Source: Planctomicrobium piriforme (lineage in GTDB: Bacteria; Planctomycetota; Planctomycetia; Planctomycetales; Planctomycetaceae). From it: a stretch of DNA of 34,405 bases. Of the stretch, positions 9,501 through 18,094 are shown piece after piece. The stretch covers positions 1-34,405 of the forward strand of contig CAMATH010000091.1 of the NCBI GenBank assembly GCA_945860955.1, given 5' to 3'. The position numbers and the translations under genes are program-made. A model generated the notes under the pieces. It did no database searches. It had not been told where the DNA came from and saw only the letters and a program-made list of their open reading frames with translations. How positions within the stretch are numbered: position 1 is the first letter of the stretch; each line of letters starts with the position of its first letter.

Positions 9501-10553
9501 ACCGAGGCCTTGCGCGGTTGGCGCAAGGCTCCCCGCCCCGCGAATTGGGACGCGATCGCCGCCCAACTCGCCACGAGTGAGAATGCGAAAGTCGTGGAAC
9601 TGACCCGCGACCTGGCGGTGATCTTTGGCGATGGTCGGGCGGTGGATGAACTGCGGGCGATCGTCACCAACGGCATGGCGGATCCCGAGTCGCGCCGGCA
9701 GGCAATTCGGGCGCTCGCCGAGAGTCGCGCGGAGGGACTGGCGGCGCTCTGCCACCAGGTACTGACCGACCGCGCAGTTGATGGAGAAGCGATTCGCGCG
9801 CTGGCGATTGTCGACCATCCCGAGAGCGCGGGACGGATTCTGTCGGTGTATCCGCGGCTCGATCCAGAAACCCGGCAACTGGCGATCAACACGCTGTCGT
9901 CCCGCCCTGTGTCGGCCGCCATCCTGCTCGACGCGGTCGTGCAGGGGAAAGTCCGCCGACAGGACATCTCGGCGTATTACGCCCGCCTCATCCGCAGTTT
10001 TGGTGACGAGGCCCTCTCGAACAAGTTGACCGAGGTGTGGGGCGAGACCCGCGAGACAGCGGCGGACAAGCAACTGCTGGTGACAAAATACAAAGACCAA
10101 CTGTCGGCGGATAAACTCGCCAAAGCGAATCTCTCCGCCGGCCGAGCGTTGTTCAACAAGACCTGTGCGACCTGTCACGTGCTGTACGGCCAAGGCAAAT
10201 CAGCAGGCCCCGACCTCACCGGTGGCAATCGCAAGAATCTGGATTACCTGCTGGAGAACATCGTCGACCCCAACGCCTCGGTCGCGGTCGACTTCCGCAT
10301 GTCGGTGATCGCATTGAAGGATGGCCGAAATCTGAACGGTGTCGTTGTCGAGCGTCTGGAAAAGGCGTTGGGAGTTCAGACACAAACCGAACGGATTTAT
10401 GTAGCGAAGGACGACATCGACGAAATGAAACGGACGGAGTCGTCGCTGATGCCGGAGGGACTGTTGGGAACACTGACCGAAGAGCAGATCCGGGATCTGG
10501 TCGGGTATTTGCAGTCGAGGCAGCAAGTGGCTCTGCCGGAGGGGGGACAGTAG
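6519..10553 (+). CDS. Lipoprotein fusing a methyltransferase, PVC dehydrogenase, HEAT repeats and cytochrome c
   Basis: The 1,344-residue protein begins at ATG 6519, preceded by GAGG six bases upstream; a GTG at 6480 is less likely. A hydrophobic segment ends in the lipobox LLSGC (about residues 26-30). After a Thr/Ala/Pro-rich linker, a Rossmann methyltransferase domain carries SAM motif I DIGAGSGVIS at about 194. From about 377 comes a PVC membrane-bound dehydrogenase propeller (LPEGFKAQLFAHEPEIRQPI), ending near GPDGGVFVADWSD (about 711). HEAT-like helical repeats follow (about 760-1150), then cytochrome c with CATCH at 1216-1220 and the PVC heme-binding C-terminus. The dehydrogenase-cytochrome half implies periplasmic oxidation of a sugar or alcohol. 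The methyltransferase half is odd for an exported lipoprotein. The substrate is unknown. Confidence 0.9.
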   Translation: MLPAVAPPSLIRRFWNLVGVAITVSLLSGCGTQTTPLPANPSRGTAVGGVTESPVASTLGKTTEAANPQEREQASANDETVATDSSADANTDAAETGATPDSDSKETAVAVAAPAAPPKTGAGKDVDPTSGGRYEFRAEHDPNGIGKFYKGREIAYVMGFAGAPWLERPEREREEATSKMIESLELKPGMTIADIGAGSGVISLQMAEKVLPGGRVIAVDVQQEMLDLLQNKLKLKNVENVDLLLGTEKSPRLDANSVDLAIMVDVYHELEFPYEMMLELSKAMKVGGRIAFVEFRLEDPNVPIKLVHKMSQAQVKREVSDPALFLRYKKTIDVLPWQHVVVFEKAGHDGGFSTLPDTQVETVKLPTPEEAIQLTRLPEGFKAQLFAHEPEIRQPIAITTDERGRLWVAENYSYAESAVNFAADQYDRIVILEDTDGDGKHDKRTVFHDRIKKLTSVEVGYGGVWALAAPNLFFIPDLDGDDIPDSDPIVALDGFDDAAVRHNIVNGLRWGPDGWLYGRHGILATSEVGRPGTSDSQRTRLNCSVWKYHPLRQEFEVVAHGTTNSWGHDFDQHGELFFINTVIGHLWHVIPGAHFRRMYGSDLTPRTYQLIEQTADHFHWDTRETWSDIRKGVTDTTSAAGGGHAHSGLMFYQGDNWPAEYRNNMFAINLHGRRLNRDLMEREQAGYVAHHANDFVFFDDPWFRGLDLITGPDGGVFVADWSDIGECHDNDGIHRGSGRIYKITYGDPKPVKGLNLAKLTSDQLAELQLHPNAWYSRQAQRLLAERAFRGQDLEHAPVRLAAVLADHSQDVTRRLRALWTLHAMHKLSVEDLIELLADSDEHIQAWAVQLLVDLETPSDATVDALTTLATNAKGGLPLLHLAGALQKIGVEHRAQIATALASHGEFANDRALPLMIWYGLEPAVLDYLGENRDPLFRSSKLPHLRKFIARRITEEIERRPTDVEYVVSLLGPAGADSAVAALDDASRVEVLTGMTEALRGWRKAPRPANWDAIAAQLATSENAKVVELTRDLAVIFGDGRAVDELRAIVTNGMADPESRRQAIRALAESRAEGLAALCHQVLTDRAVDGEAIRALAIVDHPESAGRILSVYPRLDPETRQLAINTLSSRPVSAAILLDAVVQGKVRRQDISAYYARLIRSFGDEALSNKLTEVWGETRETAADKQLLVTKYKDQLSADKLAKANLSAGRALFNKTCATCHVLYGQGKSAGPDLTGGNRKNLDYLLENIVDPNASVAVDFRMSVIALKDGRNLNGVVVERLEKALGVQTQTERIYVAKDDIDEMKRTESSLMPEGLLGTLTEEQIRDLVGYLQSRQQVALPEGGQ

Positions 10554-10590
10554 GCCGAGTTTCTTGGCGACTGGGGTAGCAATTGCCCCC

Positions 10591-10645
10591 GAGCCGCGCC
10601 CGTCAGAAAGCGGACAACGGGTACCGCGTTTTGACGGGCGTGGCT
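10591..10645 (+). repeat. Long hairpin element, copy A
   Basis: The palindrome gagccgcgcccgtcag...gacgggcgtggctc has a loop reading CGGACAACGG and TACC. It lies in the gap after the cytochrome lipoprotein and ends 47 bases before the ATG of the small zinc-ribbon gene. It matches copies B (11243-11300) and C (18784-18840) in the same orientation. It may be a REP-like extragenic palindrome, a terminator of the upstream gene or a 5' UTR structure. Confidence 0.75.
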
Positions 10646-10692
10646 CTGCGTGAAGAACTAGCGATCGGCCGCGTCGAATATTTTGAACCACA

Positions 10693-11205
10693 ATGTCCCG
10701 CAAGAAAAAGCGTCGCAATAACAACCCGGGGCACTACTGCTGGGCGTGCGACTGTTTCCGGGCCAATGAGCGATTCAGTGGCAAGGGGCACAGTCAACAT
10801 GTGTGCAAGGAGTGTTGGCGACTCGGGGCTGCCGAGTCGAGTGTCCTCCAGACGCTGCGGACGCTCGAGAACGCGGTGACCGATGATGGCGGAACGATGC
10901 GCCGTTACCGCCCGTTTATCCGTCGGCAACTGAATCACGACGATCTGCGGGTTCGCGCATTCGCCGAGGAAGTCCTGCGGGGCGTCCCTGTGGGGAACCA
11001 CGTTGTGGCACTGACCGAAGAGGAGTTCTTATTGTGTCGTGACGAGCATTGGGAAGACACCGCACCGCAATGGTTGATTAACAAGATCTATGTGTCTTCG
11101 GATGACGGCGAAGAGGATAACGAAGACGATGACGATGACACCATGGACGAATCCGAATTCTGCGAAACCGAACCCGATTTCGATGACATCGTCTTTGGGT
11201 GGTGA
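10693..11205 (+). CDS. Small zinc-ribbon protein with acidic tail
   Basis: The 170-residue protein has three visible parts. The first is a very basic N-terminus (MSRKKKRRNNN). The second is a zinc ribbon with C16-x2-C19 and C38-x2-C41, followed by a helical segment to about residue 110. The third is a strongly acidic tail rich in Asp/Glu (about 134-168). No signal peptide is seen, so it is predicted cytoplasmic. I do not recognise the family. The basic head and zinc ribbon suggest nucleic-acid or ribosome contact, which is inference only. It is bracketed by hairpin copies A and B. No Shine-Dalgarno sequence is evident before the ATG. Confidence 0.8.
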   Translation: MSRKKKRRNNNPGHYCWACDCFRANERFSGKGHSQHVCKECWRLGAAESSVLQTLRTLENAVTDDGGTMRRYRPFIRRQLNHDDLRVRAFAEEVLRGVPVGNHVVALTEEEFLLCRDEHWEDTAPQWLINKIYVSSDDGEEDNEDDDDDTMDESEFCETEPDFDDIVFGW

Positions 11206-11242
11206 CCCACAGCAAGGATCAAAGTCTCCAGTCACTCCAGGG

Positions 11243-11300
11243 AGAGCCGAGCCCGCCAGGAAGCGGACAACGGCTACCACTTCCTGCCGGGCTCGGCTCT
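11243..11300 (+). repeat. Long hairpin element, copy B
   Basis: A 21-bp stem with a single mismatch (11243-11263 with 11280-11300) encloses a loop that carries CGGACAACGGCTACC. It is the best-preserved copy. It starts 38 bases after the stop of the zinc-ribbon gene and ends 54 bases before the ATG of the esterase gene. It shares its loop and the trailing ctctgcgt with copy A. Confidence 0.85.
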
Positions 11301-11354
11301 GCGTTAACATCAGTCCGGTCACCAGTCCCGTTCCTTGAATGGAGTCCCGCACGC

Positions 11355-12530
11355 ATGTTCGCACCTGACAATCGCCTTCCTGGCATCGCGATTCTGGCAA
11401 TCGTTGCTGCGGCACTGATCGTCGCGCTCCCCACGGTCGAAGCGGTGGCTGACGATGCCGAGAAGCACGAATGGAAATACTCGCCCGAGTTGCTCCGCCC
11501 GTTCTGGCTGGGGGATACCGTTCAGGGGGAATCTGTGCTGTTCAATCGGGATGAAGCGGGGGGCGGGGCGCGTGCCCAATTGCTGTTCCCGGTGACGAAA
11601 GTCCTCGCGGTTCGGAATTCCGCCCAGGAAACAACGTATGAAGAAGGCCGCGACTACACCTGGAAACCCGGCTCACGCGAAATCGTGTTGCCACCCGGAT
11701 CGCGAATCACTGCGAGTCTTCCCCAAGACATGCGCCGCCCCGCGAAGTCGCAGAAATACGAACTGACCCATCGCGACGGCAATGGCGAGATCTTTTTTGG
11801 CGGACTGCTCGAGTACCACGCGCTGCAAACCAGCGTCACCTACTCCCACGGACCCGTCGAGTGGAAAGCCGCCACCCCGAAATTCGCGGCGAAGCAACTG
11901 CCGCGCACGATCGCGCGACTCAAAGAGCATAAGCCAACCACAATCGTCCTGCTGGGTGACAGCATCTCGTCCGGCTGTAACGCGTCGGGTTGGGGAGGCG
12001 GGCCCCCCTACCAGCCCCCCTTTCAAGACCTGTTCCGACAGCACTTGGCCGAGTCGTACAAGGCACCGGTCGAACTCAAAAACCTATCCGTTGGTGGTCG
12101 CGATTCGGCGTTTGGGCTGACGTTGGCCGACAAGGTGGCTGCGGAAAAGCCCGACTTGGTGATTCTGGCCTTCGGCATGAACGACTCGGCGGGCCGACCC
12201 GCGAAGGAGTTCCAGGGATTCATCGAACAGACGATGGCGAAAGTCCGCGAGACGGTTCCCGAGTGTGAGTTCATTCTGGTCGCGACCATGCTGGGGAACC
12301 GCGACTGGGTGCGGCTGAAGCACGAGCTGTTCCCGGAATACCGAGACGCGCTCGCGACTCTGGTGGGACCGGGGGTGGCATTGGCTGACCTGACTTCGAT
12401 CTGGACCGCGATGTTCGAACACAAGAAAGACTGGGATCTGACCGGCAATGGGGTGAATCACCCCAACGATTTCGGACATCGCATCTACGCATCGGTGCTA
12501 TCAGCATTGCTGATTCCGGAAACGAAATGA
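11355..12530 (+). CDS. Secreted SGNH/GDSL-family hydrolase
   Basis: The 391-residue protein starts at ATG 11355, with GGAG about ten bases upstream; an in-frame earlier start at 11199 would run through hairpin B and is rejected. A signal peptide spans about residues 1-30. An N-terminal beta domain (about 35-180) precedes the SGNH domain. Catalytic blocks are visible: GDS with Ser203, the Gly block NLSVGG, Asn276 in GMND, and D372-x2-H375 in HPNDFGH. This is the layout of carbohydrate esterases that remove acetyl or acyl groups from polysaccharides, acting outside the cytoplasm. The following propeller gene lies 111 bases downstream and may be co-transcribed. Confidence 0.9.
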   Translation: MFAPDNRLPGIAILAIVAAALIVALPTVEAVADDAEKHEWKYSPELLRPFWLGDTVQGESVLFNRDEAGGGARAQLLFPVTKVLAVRNSAQETTYEEGRDYTWKPGSREIVLPPGSRITASLPQDMRRPAKSQKYELTHRDGNGEIFFGGLLEYHALQTSVTYSHGPVEWKAATPKFAAKQLPRTIARLKEHKPTTIVLLGDSISSGCNASGWGGGPPYQPPFQDLFRQHLAESYKAPVELKNLSVGGRDSAFGLTLADKVAAEKPDLVILAFGMNDSAGRPAKEFQGFIEQTMAKVRETVPECEFILVATMLGNRDWVRLKHELFPEYRDALATLVGPGVALADLTSIWTAMFEHKKDWDLTGNGVNHPNDFGHRIYASVLSALLIPETK

Positions 12531-12641
12531 CGTGGCTTCAGCCACTTCATCCGTTTTCAATTGTCATTGCCGATCCACCACGGTACTCTCGCGTTTTGAG
12601 ACGACTCCTCACCGGAAAAAGCCCGACTAGGACTTTGGTCA

Positions 12642-14132
12642 ATGAACATTCGACTGTGTTGGCTGCTGCTGCTTGGCGTGATCGCCGCGAACGCGATTCC
12701 CGCGACCCGAGTCCGGGCAGAAGAGAAACCTCCCGTTGAATCCGACTACTATCGGATCACGACGTTCGAGGTTCCCAAGGATGTGGTGCTGGAAGCCTCG
12801 GCGTTTCAACTGATGCCCGACGGCAAACTCGCCGTCGCCTCCCGGCGGGGCGAGATCTGGATGGTGACCGACCCATTTGCCAAAGAGGTCAAGGCGAGTC
12901 AGTTCAAGCGATTCGCGCATGGACTGCACGAAGTGTTGAGCCTCGCCGAGCGTGACGGTTGGCTCTACCTGGTGCAGCGGAGCGATGTTTCCCGGGTGAA
13001 AGACACCGACGGAGACGGCGTCGCCGACCTGTTCGAAGTCGTGAACGACGAGTGGGAAATCTCGGGCGACTACCACGAATACGCGTTCGGTTCGAAATTC
13101 GACAAAGAGGGAAACCTGTGGGTTGTGCTGTGTCTCACCGGCTCGTTTTCCAGTGATGTGAAATACCGCGGCTGGTGCGTTCGCATCACACCGGAGGGCA
13201 AACTGATCCCCACGACCAGCGGGGTTCGCTCTCCCGGCGGAATCGGGGCGAATCTCGCCGGCGACATTTTTTACACCGATAACCAGGGTCCCTGGAACGG
13301 CACTTGCGGGCTGAAGCATTTGATCCCCGGGAAATTCGTCGGTCACCCTGGTGGGTTCAAGTGGTACAACTTCGCCGAGTCGTTCATTGGCAAGGCTCCG
13401 CGCGAACCCGAGAGCGGCAGTCGCTTCATGATCGAGGCGAAGAAGATTCCCGAATACGAACCGCCCGCGATTTTGTTTCCGTACGACAAGATGGGAAAAT
13501 CGGCCGCTGGCGTCGCTGCGGACTCCTCGAACGGCAAGTTCGGGCCATTCGCGGGCCAGGTGTTCGTCACGGATCAGTCGTTCAGCACGGTGATGCGGTG
13601 TGATCTGGAAAAAGTGCAGGGACATTACCAAGGGGCCTGCTTTCCGTTCCGGGAGGGATTCGGTTCGGGATCCCTCGGATTGGAAATGACCGCGAACGGG
13701 AGCCTGTTTGTGGGGGGGACCAACCGTGGCTGGGGCTCGCGTGGCAACAAGCCGTTCGCGGTCGAGCGACTCGACTGGACGGGAAAGGTTCCTTTTGAAA
13801 TCCAGACGATGCGGGCCAAGCCCGACGGTTTCGAGCTGACGTTCACCGAGCCGGTCGACACGCAAAAGGCGAGTGATCCCGCGTCGTACACGATGGAAAC
13901 GTACACGTACATTTTCCAGGCGTCGTACGGCAGCCCGGTGGTCGATCAGGCGACGGCGAAGATTGAGAAGGCGACTGTTTCCCCGGACCGCAAAAGTGTT
14001 CGGCTCAAGGTCGTCGGCCTGCAGGAAGGACACATCCACGAACTCCATGCGAACGGCGTCCGATCGGAACAGGGGCTGCCGTTGCTGCATCCGCAGGCCT
14101 ATTACAATTTGAATTACCTGGCGAAGGAGTGA
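12642..14132 (+). CDS. Secreted PVC-type beta-propeller (dehydrogenase-like), no cytochrome
   Basis: The 496-residue protein has a signal peptide ([20 protein letters not shown], cleavage near RVRA). The propeller includes '[20 protein letters not shown]' (about 49-68), a [16 protein letters not shown] calcium-type loop (about 122-137), and repeated 'G-N-L-W' blades as in glucose/sorbosone dehydrogenase-like proteins. The C-terminal 120 residues (about 375-496) look like an Ig/SwmB-like fold. Unlike 6519-10553 and 14833-17937 it has no CxxCH motif, so any oxidation would need an external electron acceptor. It is downstream of the SGNH esterase and convergent with the Maf gene, 26 bases away. 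The substrate is unknown. Confidence 0.85.
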   Translation: MNIRLCWLLLLGVIAANAIPATRVRAEEKPPVESDYYRITTFEVPKDVVLEASAFQLMPDGKLAVASRRGEIWMVTDPFAKEVKASQFKRFAHGLHEVLSLAERDGWLYLVQRSDVSRVKDTDGDGVADLFEVVNDEWEISGDYHEYAFGSKFDKEGNLWVVLCLTGSFSSDVKYRGWCVRITPEGKLIPTTSGVRSPGGIGANLAGDIFYTDNQGPWNGTCGLKHLIPGKFVGHPGGFKWYNFAESFIGKAPREPESGSRFMIEAKKIPEYEPPAILFPYDKMGKSAAGVAADSSNGKFGPFAGQVFVTDQSFSTVMRCDLEKVQGHYQGACFPFREGFGSGSLGLEMTANGSLFVGGTNRGWGSRGNKPFAVERLDWTGKVPFEIQTMRAKPDGFELTFTEPVDTQKASDPASYTMETYTYIFQASYGSPVVDQATAKIEKATVSPDRKSVRLKVVGLQEGHIHELHANGVRSEQGLPLLHPQAYYNLNYLAKE

Positions 14133-14158
14133 GGTCCGTGGCAGACGATCGGCCCGGT

Positions 14159-14836
14159 TCACGAAGGCGGGCCGAGTATCTCCAACAACGACTCCAGCGG
14201 CAGCCCGACGACGTTACTCAAACTCCCGCGCAATTGTTTGAGGAACACGCTTGCGACTCCCTGGATCGCGTAACCTCCCGCTTTGCCGCGAGATTCTTCG
14301 GTCGACAGGTACCAGTCGAGCCACGACGCGACATCGCTTCGGAACTCAACCTCGGTCCGACAAATCCGTTCGATCCGTTGACCACCGGGAAACCGAACGT
14401 ACAGGTCGGATAACGCCCAATGGGGCCGGACCGCGTAGTAGCGGGTGAACCACTCCGTGACGACACTCCGCCAGTCCGGCGTGTCCGGCGGTTGCCCCAG
14501 CACACGCAACAGACCCGCGTCATCCTGAACGACAATCACCGTGTCGGCCGCCACAATCACCGCGTCTTGCAGCATGCCGTGAATTTGGCACAGTTCCGTC
14601 ACCGTATCGAGCTTTTCCAGCGCGATGGTCGAAATCCGGCGTTCAATCGCCGGCCAGGTATGCAGCCCCTCAAACCCCAATTCGTCCGCATGGGGCGGAG
14701 GCAGGACGTCAATTCGGGCACCGGGCACCAGACCCGCCAATAACTCGCGCCGCCTGGGCGATCGCGAGGCGAGGATGAAATGCCGCCATTTCAACCCCCC
14801 CGCCGGGATCCGCACCCGGGCGTCCGTCGCGTTCAC
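14159..14836 (-). CDS. Maf-like nucleotide pyrophosphatase
   Basis: The 225-residue protein carries the Maf family marks: LASRSPRRRELL (about residues 22-33), AADTVIVVQDD (about 95-105) and 'RGKAGGYAIQG' (about 183-193). These residues form the nucleotide-binding pocket in Maf/YhdE enzymes, which hydrolyse non-canonical or canonical nucleoside triphosphates to monophosphates in the cytoplasm. It is slightly longer than the usual 190-200 residues because of a segment around 'WFTRYYAVRPHWALSD'. The start is a GTG at 14836 that overlaps the TGA of the upstream cytochrome gene (GTGA), so translation is probably coupled. Pairing a housekeeping cytoplasmic enzyme with a secreted cytochrome is unexplained. 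Confidence 0.88.
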   Translation of the reverse strand: MNATDARVRIPAGGLKWRHFILASRSPRRRELLAGLVPGARIDVLPPPHADELGFEGLHTWPAIERRISTIALEKLDTVTELCQIHGMLQDAVIVAADTVIVVQDDAGLLRVLGQPPDTPDWRSVVTEWFTRYYAVRPHWALSDLYVRFPGGQRIERICRTEVEFRSDVASWLDWYLSTEESRGKAGGYAIQGVASVFLKQLRGSLSNVVGLPLESLLEILGPPS

Positions 14837-17800
14837 TTCGAACCCTTCAGGAATGCCAGCAGGTCCGCCAGATCCTGCTCCGTCAGTTGTTGATCCAAAC
14901 CGGAAGGCATCACCGAAACCGTTCCCGGCCGAATCTCTTCGATGTCGTCCCGCGAGATCCGCACTTCCTCTTTGGGAGCGATTGTCAGCACCACGCCATC
15001 GGGGCCTTCCGACCGCACATTCCCCGAATACGGCTTACCCGCCTTCGTCACGATCACCACCGGTTCATAACTCCGGACGAACGTCAGGCTGGGAAACAGA
15101 ATGGATTCCAACAGATCTTGTTCACCGCGGACGCCGCCAATCCGTGTCAGGTCGGGCCCGACGCTCCCCCCCAGATATCCCATCGCATGACAGACAACAC
15201 ACGCCGTCTTGTTGCCATGGAAGATTGCCTGACCCCGGCGGACGTCACCGGTCTTCGTCTTCAGACTCTCCATCACCGCAGCCAGTTTTTCCTTCTGCCG
15301 GCCCGCCTCGGCGTTCAACCGGTCATACAGGGGCTGCGCGGCCGCCTGAACTTCTGCGGGGAATTTGGCGAATGTCGCCTTGAGTGCGTCGACCCGCAGG
15401 CTGTTCATCGCCGTCGACTCGTTCAGGCCGGCAACCAGCGCGTTCCCCACCGCGGGGTCGGTCTGATCCTTAAACACCGACAACAACCGATCGGCCTCCA
15501 AAGGGCCGACCGAAGTCATCAATCGGGCGATTTCAATCAACTGAGCCGGGTTCAACTTCGACCGTGTCGCCACTTCGACGGCGGACAAACGCTGCGCGAC
15601 CTCCGCTTCCCCCCGTAACGGTTCGACCACCAACGCGAACAACCCCTCGTCCAGTTCGCCCGGACCGCCCGGGGCGGCGGCCAGCGCCTGCCGCCGGAAA
15701 CTGGCGTCCAGCGTCGCGTCACGAGCCACGGCAACAGCGGCCGCCGTCAGTTCTGGCAGCCCCGCCTTCGGGGCGCTGATTGCGCGGGTCGCCGCGATCG
15801 CCAGCGCTTTGTTCTCGGCACTGCCGGAAGTCAGAACCCGTGTGAGTCCCGTTCCCCATGTCGCGGGCATTTCCGCGAGCGTCGCCTTCGACATCGATTG
15901 GAGCGCCAGTGACAAACTCGCGCCTGCGGGAGCCTCAGCCATGAGTGCGTCGGCCAGCACCTGCTGGACTTCGGCCGCTCGCGCGAACTTCGCCAACAAG
16001 TCCACCAAGACCGTCTGGTCCGCCTCGGGAAGGTCGGGGGTATTCAATCGGGTTTTGAGGAAGTCGGCGAGCGCCGGGCCCCATTCCGGGCGTCTCCCGG
16101 CGATCCAGACCGCGGTTTCTCGCAACAGCGGTTCGGGACTGGCGAGAAGCTGCGCAACCGACTCCGGCTGCAATCCTCCCCCCTCCATCTGGTCGAGCGA
16201 AACCAAAGCCGCCCGTGCCACCCGGGGATTGGGATCGGTCAACGAAGACTCCACCAACCGGGGGGCGGCCAAGTCGATCAAGGCAAAAGTGATCGAATGC
16301 TCGAGGAATCGGTCGTCGCCAGCCGCCTGGGCGGCATCCAGCAACGGCCGGACCGCTCGACCGTCGTTCAGCCGCCCCAGCGCTTCGGCCGCCACTCGGC
16401 GGTTTTGAGCCGACGGATTTCGCAGCATCTCGATCAAAGGGGTCAGAGCCTCCGGATCGCGCGACAGGCTGACGGCATGGCCCGCGGCTTGCCGAACGGT
16501 TTCGTCGGAATTGCCCAGGGCTGTGCGAATCGCCTCTCGGGCCTGGGGATGGTCGATCTGCGACAGCACCCGCACGGCGCGCAACCGAACGCGCGGCTGG
16601 GATGAATTCAGCAACTCCGCCAGCGGCGCGACCGCGTTGAATCCCGCGTCGATTAGTGTTTGAGTCGCCCAGTGACGAACGGCGGGGCGGCGGTCGGCGA
16701 GAAACCGGGCCGCGCCCGAGCCGAGCTTGTCAAACGAAATCCGCAAGCCGCGCGGGTCGTCGATTTTCGGCGCATCGGTCTTGCGAATGCGGTAGACCGC
16801 TCCCAAAACATCCGGCTTCCAAAGCTGAGAGGTCGGGCAGCAGAGTTTGTACCAGCCGCCGGTATCCACCACGATCAGACTTCCGTCCGCATCTTCAAAC
16901 ACGTCGGTCGGATGGAAGTCGAGGCTGTCGGAAACCAGGAAATCGGTGTCGCGCGTCGAAAAGGTCGCTCCCGCGGGCAACAGCTCGTGGCGGGTCACCT
17001 TGTGCATGTTGAACAGACAGGCGAACAGATTGTCGCGATAGTCTTCACCAAGAACGGCGGCGTCATAGCGGGTCAGACCACACGGAGCGGCCGCCCCCAG
17101 ATGCAGCAACGTCGGCATGACGTCGCCCGTTCGAGGAGCCGACTCCATCGGCGCGTGAACCTTGCCATAGACCCCACCATAAACCGCATGGAGCAGCCCA
17201 TCCCGTTTTCCGCCCCCGGGATGCTGCAAGAACGTTGTGGTGAAGATCCGCTCGCCACCGGCCGTGAATGCGACATCCACCGGGTTGTCCATACCGCCCG
17301 TCATCACCGGCTCGATTCCGGTTCCGTCGACACGGCGACGCAGAATGTGAGACGCTTTGGACACCAGCGGCTCCCGCCCCTGGCGTTCATACGTTTGCTC
17401 GGCCCAGGCTCCTTTGCACCAATAGATCAGGCCGTCCGGACCCAGAAACGGGCCATGCATATCGTTGGCGCAGCCCGTGAGCGTATGCCCCTGGTACCAC
17501 TCTTCCCGAACGTCGGCGACCCCATCGTCGTCGGTGTCGGTGAACTTCCACAAGCTCGGGGGGGCGGCAACATAGAGCGAACCACGATGCCACAACGCGC
17601 CTTCAGGGAACATCAGTTTGTCGGCGAACACAGTCGAGCGGTCGAATATGCCGTCGCCGTCCTCGTCGCTCAGGCAGACAATCCGATGCGGCCGGGTGAC
17701 GAGTTGCTGATCGACTTTGTCGTTCGTTCCCGAAGAGTCGGTCAGATAGAGTCGCCCCCGTTCGTCGAAGTCGCCACTGATCGGACGCTCGACCAGTCCC

Positions 17801-17937
17801 GGGCCGGCGATCTGCTCGATGGTGAGCCCATCGGGCAACCGAAACCGTTGGCCGTTGAGTTCCACCTCGCCAGCCAACGCCAGATCGGCGAAAAGTGATA
17901 GACTCAGCCCCAAGGCGAACAACGTGCGTGCGAACAT
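14833..17937 (-). CDS. Secreted PVC dehydrogenase with HEAT repeats and cytochrome c
   Basis: The 1,034-residue protein starts at MFARTLFALGLSLSLFADLA (ATG at 17937). An in-frame ATG at 18057 would add 40 unconvincing residues. A signal peptide is followed by the PVC dehydrogenase propeller (FRLPDGLTIEQIAG near residue 32 to about 420). HEAT-like repeats follow (about 420-850) and then a cytochrome domain with CVVCH at 913-917 and the PVC heme-binding C-terminus ending LADLLAFLKG. It should act in the periplasm, passing electrons from an unknown sugar or alcohol to the heme. It shares its architecture with the C-terminal two-thirds of 6519-10553. Its stop overlaps the Maf start by four bases. 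No strong Shine-Dalgarno sequence is visible. Confidence 0.9.
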   Translation of the reverse strand: MFARTLFALGLSLSLFADLALAGEVELNGQRFRLPDGLTIEQIAGPGLVERPISGDFDERGRLYLTDSSGTNDKVDQQLVTRPHRIVCLSDEDGDGIFDRSTVFADKLMFPEGALWHRGSLYVAAPPSLWKFTDTDDDGVADVREEWYQGHTLTGCANDMHGPFLGPDGLIYWCKGAWAEQTYERQGREPLVSKASHILRRRVDGTGIEPVMTGGMDNPVDVAFTAGGERIFTTTFLQHPGGGKRDGLLHAVYGGVYGKVHAPMESAPRTGDVMPTLLHLGAAAPCGLTRYDAAVLGEDYRDNLFACLFNMHKVTRHELLPAGATFSTRDTDFLVSDSLDFHPTDVFEDADGSLIVVDTGGWYKLCCPTSQLWKPDVLGAVYRIRKTDAPKIDDPRGLRISFDKLGSGAARFLADRRPAVRHWATQTLIDAGFNAVAPLAELLNSSQPRVRLRAVRVLSQIDHPQAREAIRTALGNSDETVRQAAGHAVSLSRDPEALTPLIEMLRNPSAQNRRVAAEALGRLNDGRAVRPLLDAAQAAGDDRFLEHSITFALIDLAAPRLVESSLTDPNPRVARAALVSLDQMEGGGLQPESVAQLLASPEPLLRETAVWIAGRRPEWGPALADFLKTRLNTPDLPEADQTVLVDLLAKFARAAEVQQVLADALMAEAPAGASLSLALQSMSKATLAEMPATWGTGLTRVLTSGSAENKALAIAATRAISAPKAGLPELTAAAVAVARDATLDASFRRQALAAAPGGPGELDEGLFALVVEPLRGEAEVAQRLSAVEVATRSKLNPAQLIEIARLMTSVGPLEADRLLSVFKDQTDPAVGNALVAGLNESTAMNSLRVDALKATFAKFPAEVQAAAQPLYDRLNAEAGRQKEKLAAVMESLKTKTGDVRRGQAIFHGNKTACVVCHAMGYLGGSVGPDLTRIGGVRGEQDLLESILFPSLTFVRSYEPVVIVTKAGKPYSGNVRSEGPDGVVLTIAPKEEVRISRDDIEEIRPGTVSVMPSGLDQQLTEQDLADLLAFLKGSK

Positions 17938-18094
17938 GACGGAACCGACTCGCGCGTGGTGAACCGAAACCCAAATCGAACCGATGGGTTCCGACCTGTG
18001 ATGCGGAACCCGCGGTTCGGACGGAGCATACCCGCCCCACCCATTTTGCGACAGCATCCCGGCAGGCGTTGTTCACACCCGAGAGCGCGATCCT

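Noticed and set aside
7203-10193. 996-codon minus-strand open frame opposite the cytochrome lipoprotein
   Set aside because: It is a shadow of a gene with clear SAM, propeller and CxxCH motifs on the plus strand.
11199-11354. N-terminal extension of the SGNH hydrolase frame
   Set aside because: It reads through hairpin copy B and precedes a clean signal peptide beginning at 11355.
12639-14162. 507-codon minus frame opposite the propeller gene
   Set aside because: It has no recognisable motif, and the plus frame has a signal peptide and blade motifs.
16660-17898. 412-codon plus frame opposite the PVC cytochrome gene
   Set aside because: It is a high-GC shadow with no coherent protein features.
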